From JACROF01 sp964533055 (GTDB lineage: Bacteria > Patescibacteriota > Microgenomatia > Levybacterales > UBA12049): 35,552 nucleotides of DNA. The position numbers and the translations under genes were made by a program. Under the pieces are notes generated by a model, which was not told the origin of the DNA, made no database searches, and saw nothing but the letters and a program-made list of their open reading frames with translations. Of this stretch, positions 1 through 6,330 are shown in pieces. Location of the stretch: assembly GCA_964533055.1 (NCBI GenBank), contig CAZHKZ010000008.1, positions 1 through 35,552 on the forward strand, written 5' to 3'. Position 1 is the stretch's first letter. The number at the start of each line of letters is the position of its first letter.

Positions 1-42
1 TTGCAGAGTATAGATATTTTGGCTTGGATGTCAATATGAAAT

Positions 43-74
43 GAGGCGGAGGGTTCTGATGAACCGACCGCCTC
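43..74 (-). terminator. GC-rich hairpin after the 164-aa orphan gene
   Basis: Arms GAGGCGG (43-49) and CCGCCTC (68-74) pair perfectly, with an inner GGTTC/GAACC stem around a TGAT loop. It lies just past the stop of the minus-strand gene that ends at 93. The minus-strand sequence after the stem is only weakly T-rich (ATTTCAT), so termination is likely but not textbook. Confidence 0.55.
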
Positions 75-92
75 TGTTGCTGCAGGAAGTAT

Positions 93-587
93 TTACTTAC
101 AGCGTTGATATAAAAATTCTTGACTCATGTTTAGAATGCGCAGTTCGGCGAGCTGTTGTCCGAACTGGACTCGAAAAGCCTCAACATACTCCCAGGCCCG
201 GTCTGTTCGCAGCCTTTCGATACTGGCGAAGTCACTTTTCTGAAATATGAGAAGGTGGATCGGATCAATCCCTCTTTGTGCGAGAGCGGATCCGTATCCT
301 CTCATTCCATTTCTGTTGTACCACCCAGCTCTCTCAAACCGACCACCCTTGATCGGGTAGCCAGGGAAAAGATCTCTGAGTAGCAGATTTCGGCTGTGGG
401 CGTGTACTGAGGTAAGTGTTTTTTTATCCTCAGCAACCGCTTCGATCGCAAATTGCTCTGCCTTATTTTCAAGATAAGGCAGAAGTGCCTGCACCAGGGC
501 ATCAGTCATGCTACTGGAGATGAGTGTGACAAGTTCTTCTAGAGGAATTAGGCCTCTCGATGTCTGAATGAGAAGTGGATCTTCCAC
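93..587 (-). CDS. Orphan 164-aa protein, function unknown
   Basis: I do not recognise a family. The protein is soluble-looking, with no signal peptide or membrane segment. The N-terminal third is helical and acidic; the middle is Gly/Arg/Tyr-rich (around residues 78-105) and the C-terminus is helical. The start is GTG, chosen because AAAAAAAGGAG lies just upstream and a good promoter (TTGACT-17-TATAAT) sits at 631-659. The gene is visibly more GC-rich than the neighbouring MFS gene and is a single-gene unit with its own promoter and hairpin, like the orphan genes at 1985 and 27.2-28.4 kb. That suggests either recent acquisition or a distinct expression class. The reading frame is convincing because of RBS, promoter and codon use; the function is open. 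Confidence 0.75.
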   Translation of the reverse strand: MEDPLLIQTSRGLIPLEELVTLISSSMTDALVQALLPYLENKAEQFAIEAVAEDKKTLTSVHAHSRNLLLRDLFPGYPIKGGRFERAGWYNRNGMRGYGSALAQRGIDPIHLLIFQKSDFASIERLRTDRAWEYVEAFRVQFGQQLAELRILNMSQEFLYQRCK

Positions 588-630
588 GATATTCTCCTTT
601 TTTTACTGACAACTTGAAAAGAACTAAGAG

Positions 631-659
631 ATTATATAAATAGAGGATATCTAAGTCAA
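631..659 (-). promoter_or_regulatory. Sigma70-type promoter for the 164-aa gene
   Basis: On the minus strand, -35 TTGACT (654-659) and -10 TATAAT (631-636) are separated by 17 nt. The expected start near 624 gives a leader of about 37 nt carrying the AGGAG ribosome site. Confidence 0.75.
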
Positions 660-685
660 GCTATAGGACTAATTATCTGAGATGT

Positions 686-1864
686 CTAGACGATTTTTAC
701 ATTACCGGCGAGGCTTTTGAAGATCTTAAGCGCAATAAAGAAGCAGCCAATCATCAGGATACTTGCCCCTAGGAATGGCAGCATGATGCTGATACTTGCG
801 AGACCACCTGCGATGATAGGTCCGACGATCTGTCCGATGCTCATATATGAGGCATTAATCCCCTGCATTTCTCCCTGCTCACTATCATCAACTTCCTCAG
901 AAAGTATTGTTTGAGTTATTGGTTGGACAAAGGAATTTACAAGTCCTAGTGCGATACTTGCAAGGACAAATATGAGCACACTCTTTGCTAGAAACATAAT
1001 AATAAAGATTCCAGCTACCCAGATAAGTGAATAGAGTAGAGTCTTTTTGATCTTTAGTAATTTAAGTGCTTGCTGTAAAAGCACAAGTTGCGAGATAAGT
1101 CCTAGAGCACCAAAGAGAGTGAAGAGAAGAGAGATCTGATTGGGACTCATCTGAAGAACTTTGACAGTTGATGATTGGAAGCCAAAGATGAACATTGAGA
1201 ATGCCATAAAGTAGAAGAGAGTCATGACAAGTGTGAGACCAACTGTTCTGTTGGTAAGCGCATGCCAAAGCTTGGAAAAATCAAATAATTTGGTCTTACT
1301 GACTTGTCCAATATTTTTGTTAGTCTCAGGCAGAAATATCCACGTAATAACTACTGCGAGAAATGAAATTGCTGCTGCGATGAGAAAAGGTAGCGCAGGA
1401 CTAATACCAACGGTAAAGGCCGAGATGGCAGGACCAAAAATAAATCCGAATCCAAAGGATGCTCCGATGATGCCAAAGCCCTTTGCTCGGTCTTTTGGCT
1501 CAGTAGTATCGGTGATGACAGCTGAGGCCACAGGGATATTGCCTGCAGTAATGCCATCAAGTGCTCGTCCTAAGAAAAGGAAAATAGCACTAGGTGCAAA
1601 AGCGAGCATCACAAATGAAAGTGCAGTCCCAGCGATCGATGCTATCAGGAGTGGCTTTCGACCAAATCTATCTGAGAGACGTCCGATAATCGGTGTTGAG
1701 AAGAACTGACAAAGCGAAAAGAGCGCAAAGAGTAGGCCATTCTGAAAGTCAGTAAGCCCAAATCTCATGGAGTATGAGTAAAGGATGGGAATGATGATAC
1801 CGTATCCTAATGCGTTTACGACTGCGATGAGCGCGATGATCATAAGATTGCGATTTTTGAACAT
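686..1864 (-). CDS. MFS efflux transporter (TetA/multidrug type)
   Basis: A 392-aa integral membrane protein of the major facilitator superfamily with about twelve hydrophobic segments. The cytoplasmic loop after helix 2 carries the motif-A pattern GRLSDRFGRKP (residues 61-71), and a DGITAGN segment follows helix 4, as in the drug:H+ antiporter branch (TetA/Bmr-like). The length is normal for the family. Substrate cannot be inferred. A -10-like TATACT (1871-1876) lies 6 nt before the ATG with TTTACG 17 nt further upstream, and there is no Shine-Dalgarno sequence, so the mRNA is probably leaderless. It is divergent from the orphan gene at 1985. Confidence 0.9.
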   Translation of the reverse strand: MFKNRNLMIIALIAVVNALGYGIIIPILYSYSMRFGLTDFQNGLLFALFSLCQFFSTPIIGRLSDRFGRKPLLIASIAGTALSFVMLAFAPSAIFLFLGRALDGITAGNIPVASAVITDTTEPKDRAKGFGIIGASFGFGFIFGPAISAFTVGISPALPFLIAAAISFLAVVITWIFLPETNKNIGQVSKTKLFDFSKLWHALTNRTVGLTLVMTLFYFMAFSMFIFGFQSSTVKVLQMSPNQISLLFTLFGALGLISQLVLLQQALKLLKIKKTLLYSLIWVAGIFIIMFLAKSVLIFVLASIALGLVNSFVQPITQTILSEEVDDSEQGEMQGINASYMSIGQIVGPIIAGGLASISIMLPFLGASILMIGCFFIALKIFKSLAGNVKIV

Positions 1865-1870
1865 TTACTT

Positions 1871-1899
1871 AGTATATCTAACATAAATTCGTCCGTAAA
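1871..1899 (-). promoter_or_regulatory. Leaderless-type promoter of the MFS gene
   Basis: Minus strand TTTACG (1894-1899), 17 nt, TATACT (1871-1876), then 6 nt to the ATG. The -35 is a partial match. Confidence 0.5.
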
Positions 1900-1909
1900 G
1901 GCCTTATTT

Positions 1910-1918
1910 TGCTATAAT
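1910..1918 (+). promoter_or_regulatory. Extended -10 promoter of the 112-aa gene
   Basis: TGCTATAAT is a perfect extended -10 element; no good -35 is visible. The predicted start near 1925 gives a leader of about 60 nt. That leader can form TGGGCA/TGCTCA pairing ahead of the AAAGGAGG ribosome site at about 1971. Confidence 0.65.
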
Positions 1919-1984
1919 CTGCCCTGAACGTTAGAATGGTGGGCATTCGCATGACTGCTCATTTGCATCTAAAGGAGGAAACGA

Positions 1985-2323
1985 GTGGAAGTAACAATCT
2001 TCACGAAGATGGGTTATCCCCTCAAGGCGACAGATAGTTCAGAGGGGATTCATTCCTTGGCTGCTCAAGTTACACACAGGCTTGCATTTGGCGATTTTGT
2101 CATTGCAGCTCAAATTGATGGCCATTCAATTAGGAGAGGGGTCTATGTCTCAATTTCAAGCAATCTCCATGAGCTTGTTGCCACCATCATACCTATTGAT
2201 GGAGAAAGCGACAGCTTTCGAAGCAGTCTTAGCATGACTGGTTGGCTTCGCGACGACCACCTTACTCCAGATGAGCTCGAATTTGCTGAATATGTTCGAG
2301 CCATTTTGCGCGCAAGGCGCTAG
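1985..2323 (+). CDS. Orphan 112-aa protein, function unknown
   Basis: No family recognised. It is a small mixed alpha/beta protein without signal peptide or membrane helix; the C-terminal helix ends in a basic RAILRARR tail. The GTG start is supported by a very strong AAAGGAGGAAA ribosome site a few bases upstream. The gene forms a unit of its own: extended -10 promoter, roughly 60-nt leader, one ORF, and an intrinsic terminator 11 nt after the stop. Its GC content is higher than that of neighbouring core genes. This matches the design of the gene at 93-587 and the units at 27.1-28.45 kb, although I see no sequence similarity to those proteins. Confidence 0.75.
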   Translation: MEVTIFTKMGYPLKATDSSEGIHSLAAQVTHRLAFGDFVIAAQIDGHSIRRGVYVSISSNLHELVATIIPIDGESDSFRSSLSMTGWLRDDHLTPDELEFAEYVRAILRARR

Positions 2324-2334
2324 ATTTTTCTTTC

Positions 2335-2371
2335 GCGGGGCGTGGTCCATAGGACTACTCCCCGCTTTTTT
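2335..2371 (+). terminator. Intrinsic terminator
   Basis: Arms GCGGGG (2335-2340) and CCCCGC (2360-2365) with an inner GTCC/GGAC stem around an ATA loop, followed by six T residues (2366-2371). Textbook rho-independent terminator for the 112-aa gene. Confidence 0.9.
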
Positions 2372-2412
2372 ATGGTAAAAAATATTTGGGTAGTTTGATC
2401 TACTTGATCATA

Positions 2413-2442
2413 TTGACACTGTACGTTCGTACAGTTTATAGT
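2413..2442 (+). promoter_or_regulatory. lexA promoter
   Basis: A perfect -35 TTGACA (2413-2418), an 18-nt spacer and -10 TATAGT (2437-2442). The predicted start near 2449 gives a leader of about 15 nt with no Shine-Dalgarno sequence before the lexA ATG at 2465. The first operator palindrome fills the spacer almost exactly, so bound repressor would block RNA polymerase. Confidence 0.85.
2418..2435 (+). promoter_or_regulatory. LexA-type operator 1
   Basis: ACTGTACGTTCGTACAGT is an 18-bp palindrome, perfect apart from the central TT, lying between the -35 and -10 boxes of lexA. Its core TGTACG-N2-CGTACA is shared with operator 2. Assignment to LexA is by position and autoregulation logic. Confidence 0.85.
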
Positions 2443-2445
2443 TAC

Positions 2446-2459
2446 TGTACCAACGTACA
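2446..2459 (+). promoter_or_regulatory. LexA-type operator 2
   Basis: TGTACCAACGTACA matches operator 1 in both half-sites with one mismatch to perfect symmetry. It covers the predicted transcription start. The centres of the two operators are 26 bp apart, about two and a half turns. Confidence 0.8.
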
Positions 2460-2464
2460 ACACT

Positions 2465-3034
2465 ATGAATTTAGATCTAGCAATACAAAAATTACGAAAA
2501 TTCTACAAGATCCAGAAGAGACTTCCTTCCTATCAGGAGATCTGTACGATATTTAATTATTCTTCTAAAAATGCGGCTGTCTATTTAGTTCAAAAACTTA
2601 TAGAGGCAGACATCGTGGAGAAGGATGAAAAGGGTAAAATCCTTCCCAAAAAATTATTCCATATCCCCCATCTGGGTATCATTAAGGCAGGATACCCAGC
2701 TCAGGCTGATGTGCAGTTGGGGGATAGCATCGACTTTTATGAATATCTTCTAGATATGCCTGGTGAAGTCTTCTCGCTGACTGTGCATGGAGATTCTATG
2801 CAGGATGCAGGGATACATGAAGGAGATATCGTGATTGTTGCTAAAGATGAATCAGCTCGCAGTGGTGATGTCGTGGCAGCCATTGTTGATAACGAATGGA
2901 CTGTGAAGTATTTTCAGAAGCAGAACAATCAGGTAGCTCTCATCCCTGCCAACAAGAATTATCCAATTATTCGTCCCAAAGAAAGTCTCATTATCGGCGG
3001 CATCGTTACTAGCGTTATAAGGAAATACCGATAA
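2465..3034 (+). CDS. lexA: LexA SOS repressor
   Basis: A 189-aa self-cleaving transcriptional repressor of the DNA damage response. The N-terminal winged helix-turn-helix (about residues 1-62) binds the operators. The C-terminal S24 peptidase-like domain contains the scissile Ala75-Gly76 (IKAGYPAQA), the nucleophile Ser111 in GDSMQDAG and the general base Lys148 in EWTVKYF. All elements for RecA-stimulated autoproteolysis are present, and the length is typical. Two palindromic operators overlap its own promoter, as expected for autoregulation. The stop codon is directly followed by the ATG of the next gene, so lexA heads an SOS unit with the 80-aa orphan and, after a repeat element, the Y-family polymerase. 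Confidence 0.95.
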   Translation: MNLDLAIQKLRKFYKIQKRLPSYQEICTIFNYSSKNAAVYLVQKLIEADIVEKDEKGKILPKKLFHIPHLGIIKAGYPAQADVQLGDSIDFYEYLLDMPGEVFSLTVHGDSMQDAGIHEGDIVIVAKDESARSGDVVAAIVDNEWTVKYFQKQNNQVALIPANKNYPIIRPKESLIIGGIVTSVIRKYR

Positions 3035-3277
3035 ATGCATGAGCGAGTTAGCGTTATTACTGTCTATGATCATCTCAAAGGTACTACAATCCCCTGGCGG
3101 GTCAAATGGAATGGAAGAGTTTACCAAGTTTCACAACTTGGTCTCCATCACACTCGCGAGGATGGTAGTACTCTCCACCATATCTTTAGTGTCGTTGCTG
3201 GTAGTCTGCTCCTTCGTCTAGACCTCAATACCAAGACTCTCATCTGGACGCTTGAAGAAACGGTGGACAACAATTGA
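3035..3277 (+). CDS. 80-aa orphan co-transcribed with lexA
   Basis: Function unknown. The ATG follows the lexA TAA without any spacer, implying translational coupling and SOS co-expression. The protein is small and beta-rich, with aromatic and basic residues (WRVKWNGRVYQV, then LGLHH, then HHIFSV) and a C-terminal LIWTLEE. No signal peptide or membrane segment is present. The overlapping frame at 3039-3221 is less plausible because it lacks the junction and such regular strand spacing. Position between the SOS repressor and a translesion polymerase suggests a role in damage tolerance, perhaps as an accessory or regulator of the polymerase, but nothing in the sequence proves that. Confidence 0.75.
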   Translation: MHERVSVITVYDHLKGTTIPWRVKWNGRVYQVSQLGLHHTREDGSTLHHIFSVVAGSLLLRLDLNTKTLIWTLEETVDNN

Positions 3278-3279
3278 CT

Positions 3280-3366
3280 TGTCATGCTGAACTAGTTTCA
3301 GCATCTCTACCTCGATTAGATCCTGAAATAAACCTGCCTGCCGGCAGACAGGTCCAGGATGACATT
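3280..3366. repeat. REP-like compound palindrome before dinB
   Basis: The outer arms TGTCATGCTGAA (3280-3291) and the TCCAGGATGACA that ends near 3364 are imperfect inverted repeats. Inside are two further hairpins: TGCTGAA-CTAG-TTTCAGCA and a 22-bp palindrome centred on TGCCGGCA (about 3332-3353) with one mismatch. It resembles dispersed intergenic palindromic repeats known from many bacteria. It ends 8-9 nt before the dinB ATG, so it may attenuate or process the transcript between the two genes. Confidence 0.75.
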
Positions 3367-3373
3367 CTGAACT

Positions 3374-4618
3374 ATGCAGCGAATTATCTTACACATCGAT
3401 TTTGATTCATTTTTTGCGAGTGTTGAGCAGCAATATAATCCTCTTTTACGTGGAAAACCAATTGGCGTGACTGCTACCAATGGAAGGACATGTATCATTG
3501 CCTCAAGTCGTGAGGCAAAAGCTAAAGGCGTGAAGACAGCCACTCGTACTGTCGATGCTCTGAGGATGTGCCCTGATATTAAGCTAGTAAGTGCTGATTT
3601 TTGGAAATATTGGGAAGTCAGCAAGAAATTTGTAAAGATCTGCTCAGACTTCTCGCCATTTATAGAAATCTTCTCCATAGATGAACTCTTTATCGATGCG
3701 ACCGCTTGTGCACATCTTTACGGCGGAGTTGAAGGATTAGTAACGCAGCTGAGAAAGAGGATAAGGATTGAAATAGGTGAATATATCACTGTCTCAATTG
3801 GAGTGTCCCACAATAAATTATTAGCAAAACTGGGGTCTGATCTTAAAAAGCCTAACGGTATGACTGTCATCACTCCTTCCAATCTGGAGGGGGTTTATGG
3901 CGTCTGTAAATTGACTGATATCTGCGGGATTGGTACACGTATCAATATCCGCCTTAACAACATGGGCATCTATACACTGCTTCAGCTGCGGAAGACTTCA
4001 AAGGCCCAGCTTATTGGCGAATTTGGGATGGTAGAGGGTGCATTTCTTTATGATGTTGGTCAAGGAGAGGATGTGCGACCAGTCATGGCTTTTAATCGCG
4101 ATCCCGGAGTGAAGTCAGTAGGAAGACAGTACTGTCTTCCCCATAATGAGCATGATCAGCGAGCTGCGTTACAGAATGTCTATGAACTTTTTGAAGAGGT
4201 CGCCTTTAAGTTGCGACGACTTGGTAAGAAAGCTCGCAGTAGCGGAGTATGGATAGCAGGCAGTTATAACGCTCATGGACACGTAACACAGACTAGATAT
4301 ACAGATAGTGGCCCTGAGTTATTTGCTTTAGCGATGCAGTCGATATTTGATCAGCATGGTGAATTACCGGTGGGATATGTGCGACGAATCGGTGTGTGGG
4401 CAGGCTATCTTGAAGATAGTGCGCACCTGCCCTCACCTCTTTTTCTGAAGGAACAACGTCAAGATGTGCTACAAAAAACTGTAGATCAGCTTAACGAGCG
4501 CTTTGGAAGTCATACACTTCGTAATGGATTTTTGCTCCATAGCGCTGATCTCACTACTGCCCCAAATGGTTGGATGGCAGATAGGTATGAAAGACGAAAA
4601 CTAGCAGAGTCGTTTTAG
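3374..4618 (+). CDS. dinB: Y-family translesion DNA polymerase (DinB/Pol IV-like)
   Basis: A 414-aa error-prone polymerase that copies damaged templates. It opens with the palm signature HIDFDSFFASVEQQ, whose Asp residues bind metal. The second catalytic motif SIDELFIDAT supplies the Asp-Glu pair near residue 100, and GVSHNKLLAKLGSDLKKP is the typical finger/thumb region. An HhH-like thumb (KLTDICGIGTRINIRL) follows, then the little-finger domain. Length is typical. The C-terminus shows no clear QxxLF-type clamp-binding motif, so the clamp contact may differ. No LexA box or strong promoter stands directly upstream, so expression most likely depends on the lexA promoter read through the repeat. 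It overlaps the convergent glsB-like gene by 3 nt at the stop codons. Confidence 0.92.
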   Translation: MQRIILHIDFDSFFASVEQQYNPLLRGKPIGVTATNGRTCIIASSREAKAKGVKTATRTVDALRMCPDIKLVSADFWKYWEVSKKFVKICSDFSPFIEIFSIDELFIDATACAHLYGGVEGLVTQLRKRIRIEIGEYITVSIGVSHNKLLAKLGSDLKKPNGMTVITPSNLEGVYGVCKLTDICGIGTRINIRLNNMGIYTLLQLRKTSKAQLIGEFGMVEGAFLYDVGQGEDVRPVMAFNRDPGVKSVGRQYCLPHNEHDQRAALQNVYELFEEVAFKLRRLGKKARSSGVWIAGSYNAHGHVTQTRYTDSGPELFALAMQSIFDQHGELPVGYVRRIGVWAGYLEDSAHLPSPLFLKEQRQDVLQKTVDQLNERFGSHTLRNGFLLHSADLTTAPNGWMADRYERRKLAESF

Positions 4619-4863
4619 CGAGTGAGCATTTTACCAACTCCTATAACAACAATTGCCCCAATTACAGCTACAAAAAGACTGTAAAAGTTAAAGCCAGTGA
4701 CGCCACTTGCACCAAACGTATTCATGATAAAACCTCCTAAGAAGGCACCAATGACTCCAAAAATAATATTCATGAGAGCGCCCTGTTCAGCATCTGTTTT
4801 CATAACAATTGATGCGATCCATCCTGCTAAAGCTCCAAAAATAATCCAAATAATAATATTCAT
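4615..4863 (-). CDS. GlsB/YeaQ/YmgE-family stress membrane protein
   Basis: An 82-aa protein with three hydrophobic helices and the Gly-rich pattern of the transglycosylase-associated (GlsB/YeaQ) family: IIFGALAGWIAS near the start, then the loop around DAEQGALMN, and GVIGAFLGGFIMN. Members are small inner-membrane proteins linked to general stress; the biochemical role is unknown. I place the start at the ATG at 4863 (MNIIIWIIFG), because AAAGGGGGTG lies 8 nt upstream. Earlier in-frame GTG/ATG codons would put the ribosome site inside the gene. Its strong Shine-Dalgarno sequence contrasts with its leaderless neighbours. The stop codon overlaps the dinB stop. Confidence 0.88.
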   Translation of the reverse strand: MNIIIWIIFGALAGWIASIVMKTDAEQGALMNIIFGVIGAFLGGFIMNTFGASGVTGFNFYSLFVAVIGAIVVIGVGKMLTR

Positions 4864-4983
4864 ATACATTTCACCCCCTTTCACTAAAGTTTCGAAGGGG
4901 CAAGCCCTCCTGACTTTCTAAACTCAAGTATAAGCTGAGCGAATAAGAGGAAAATAATGATCATGTAAGACTGAGGTAAGAAG

Positions 4984-5433
4984 CTAAGACAAGGAGGAGA
5001 TCCAACTAACAGCAAAGAAGGCACTGCAGATCAGGGCTACCACAGATATGCATTGCCAGAAGATCTGGTGCAAGAACCAAACTGCCTCCCCTGGCACGTG
5101 TTTATTGATCCAGAATTGCTCAGGCTCGTTCCCAACACGCGGATGAAATTGCTGAAGGAACCAATAAAACGTCTCTCCACCACTTCTAATAAGCCAAAAG
5201 ACTGAGACGATAAGAAGAAAAAGAGTGAAGTCTTGAAGCACAAAGCAAAAGAATGATGCCAAGATCCAAAATGGACCGATGATGATGTGATCTGCCCAGA
5301 CAAATGACCCAAAAGGCTCACACGCTTTCCAGGGTCTTGCAAGAATTGTACTCTTACTTTTACATGCAAAGTAGGCTTTTACAGATGAAAGTACTGAGAA
5401 AAGAAAAACAAAGATAAGTAATAGATTTTGCAT
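4984..5433 (-). CDS. Four-helix membrane protein, unknown function
   Basis: A 149-aa protein with about four hydrophobic segments (roughly residues 1-20, 44-66, 68-86 and 121-145). A polar loop between the third and fourth (FHPRVGNEPEQFWINKHVPGEA) is rich in Pro, Asn and Trp. No family recognised. The ATG lies 8 nt after an extended -10-like TGCGATAAT with TTGCTG 17 nt further upstream, so the transcript is probably leaderless. It is on the same strand as the ATP-cone/nuclease gene and may be transcribed with or after it. Confidence 0.75.
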   Translation of the reverse strand: MQNLLLIFVFLFSVLSSVKAYFACKSKSTILARPWKACEPFGSFVWADHIIIGPFWILASFFCFVLQDFTLFLLIVSVFWLIRSGGETFYWFLQQFHPRVGNEPEQFWINKHVPGEAVWFLHQIFWQCISVVALICSAFFAVSWISSLS

Positions 5434-5441
5434 ACAACTGC

Positions 5442-5470
5442 ATTATCGCAGGGTTACATAGCTGCAGCAA
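5442..5470 (-). promoter_or_regulatory. Leaderless-type promoter of the four-helix protein
   Basis: Minus strand TTGCTG (5465-5470), 17 nt, GATAAT (5442-5447) preceded by TGC (extended -10), then 8 nt to the ATG. Confidence 0.55.
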
Positions 5471-5473
5471 CAG

Positions 5474-6301
5474 CTATTCTGTAGAACTGCTGGCTGAGTT
5501 GCAGATATAACGTATCTCGTCAATGACATCTCGCGACTTTTCTTTTGTAAGAGCTAGGATAGAAAGTAGATCTTTATTTTGAGTTATATCTCTACAGAGC
5601 ACTACATGATTAGCAAGAAGACGTGCTTTCTGGTCTGCGGAGAGAGACATAAGGATAGTAATTGGATAAAGTTTGGCAGTCTCTATAAGATCACGCAGAC
5701 TTCCCTTCTCTGGGTAGTTCCAACTAACGATTTTAAGTCCAACACAGCCAGCATATGCGTTTGCATCAATCGTAGTTTTGGTATTTGTGACAACCCATGC
5801 TTCATCAAATTTATATTTATCTTTTAAATCGTCAAATCTAGCTTTTACATAGAGAGCGACTTTAATATCAGAACGAGTCCCTGCGTTGTTATGAAACTTC
5901 GCTTCGATAAGAATTTTTTTTGAATCCTTCTGAAGAATGACATCTGTCTCATGCGACACGCACTTTCCATTCAGAATTTGTCTTGTCTGAGCGCTATAGC
6001 CATTCTCTTCAAATATTTTTGCAACATAGTCTTCAAATGGATATCCAGTTGGACCAAGGAGCATAATTGACTGCTTGAGACTATAGCGAGACTTTGTGAA
6101 TGGATTTGGGGATTCTGAAAGTTCTTTTGAAATCGCATTATAAATGTCATGTGTTGGAATTCCATCGTAGAGCTTAGCCTCAACTGTTCGAAGTGTTCTT
6201 TGTTGAAGATCTTTTGGAACTCCTGCCCTTCGGATTGAGCCCAAAACTTTTTCCGGATTGTAAGGCTCGCGGGTTCCATCAGCTTTATAAACGTAGGCCA
6301 T
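5474..6301 (-). CDS. ATP-cone domain fused to a PD-(D/E)XK (Mrr-like) nuclease
   Basis: A 275-aa protein. Residues 1-85 match the ATP-cone fold (YVYKADGTREPYNPEKVLGSIRRAG), the nucleotide-sensing regulatory module of ribonucleotide reductase and NrdR. Residues 86-200 look like a restriction-endonuclease-like domain: GYPFEDYVAKIFEENGY, then Asp120 in HETDVIL and Glu133-x-Lys135 in LIEAKFH, the D...ExK active-site pattern of Mrr-type enzymes. The C-terminal 60 residues are helical (ADQKARLLANHVVLCRD, then a Lys/Asp-rich tail) and resemble a helix-hairpin-helix-type DNA-binding region. It is inferred to be a nuclease gated by dATP/ATP. No methyltransferase is nearby, which argues against a classical restriction system. 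Confidence 0.85.
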   Translation of the reverse strand: MAYVYKADGTREPYNPEKVLGSIRRAGVPKDLQQRTLRTVEAKLYDGIPTHDIYNAISKELSESPNPFTKSRYSLKQSIMLLGPTGYPFEDYVAKIFEENGYSAQTRQILNGKCVSHETDVILQKDSKKILIEAKFHNNAGTRSDIKVALYVKARFDDLKDKYKFDEAWVVTNTKTTIDANAYAGCVGLKIVSWNYPEKGSLRDLIETAKLYPITILMSLSADQKARLLANHVVLCRDITQNKDLLSILALTKEKSRDVIDEIRYICNSASSSTE

Positions 6302-6330
6302 ACTACTATCGTATGGGATTTTTGGAGAAG

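Noticed and set aside
1224..1709. 161-aa open frame antisense to the MFS gene
   Set aside because: It mirrors the MFS coding frame, has no ribosome site or promoter and a low-complexity composition, so it is a shadow.
5474..6301. Classical restriction-modification system
   Set aside because: No methyltransferase or specificity subunit is present in the neighbourhood.
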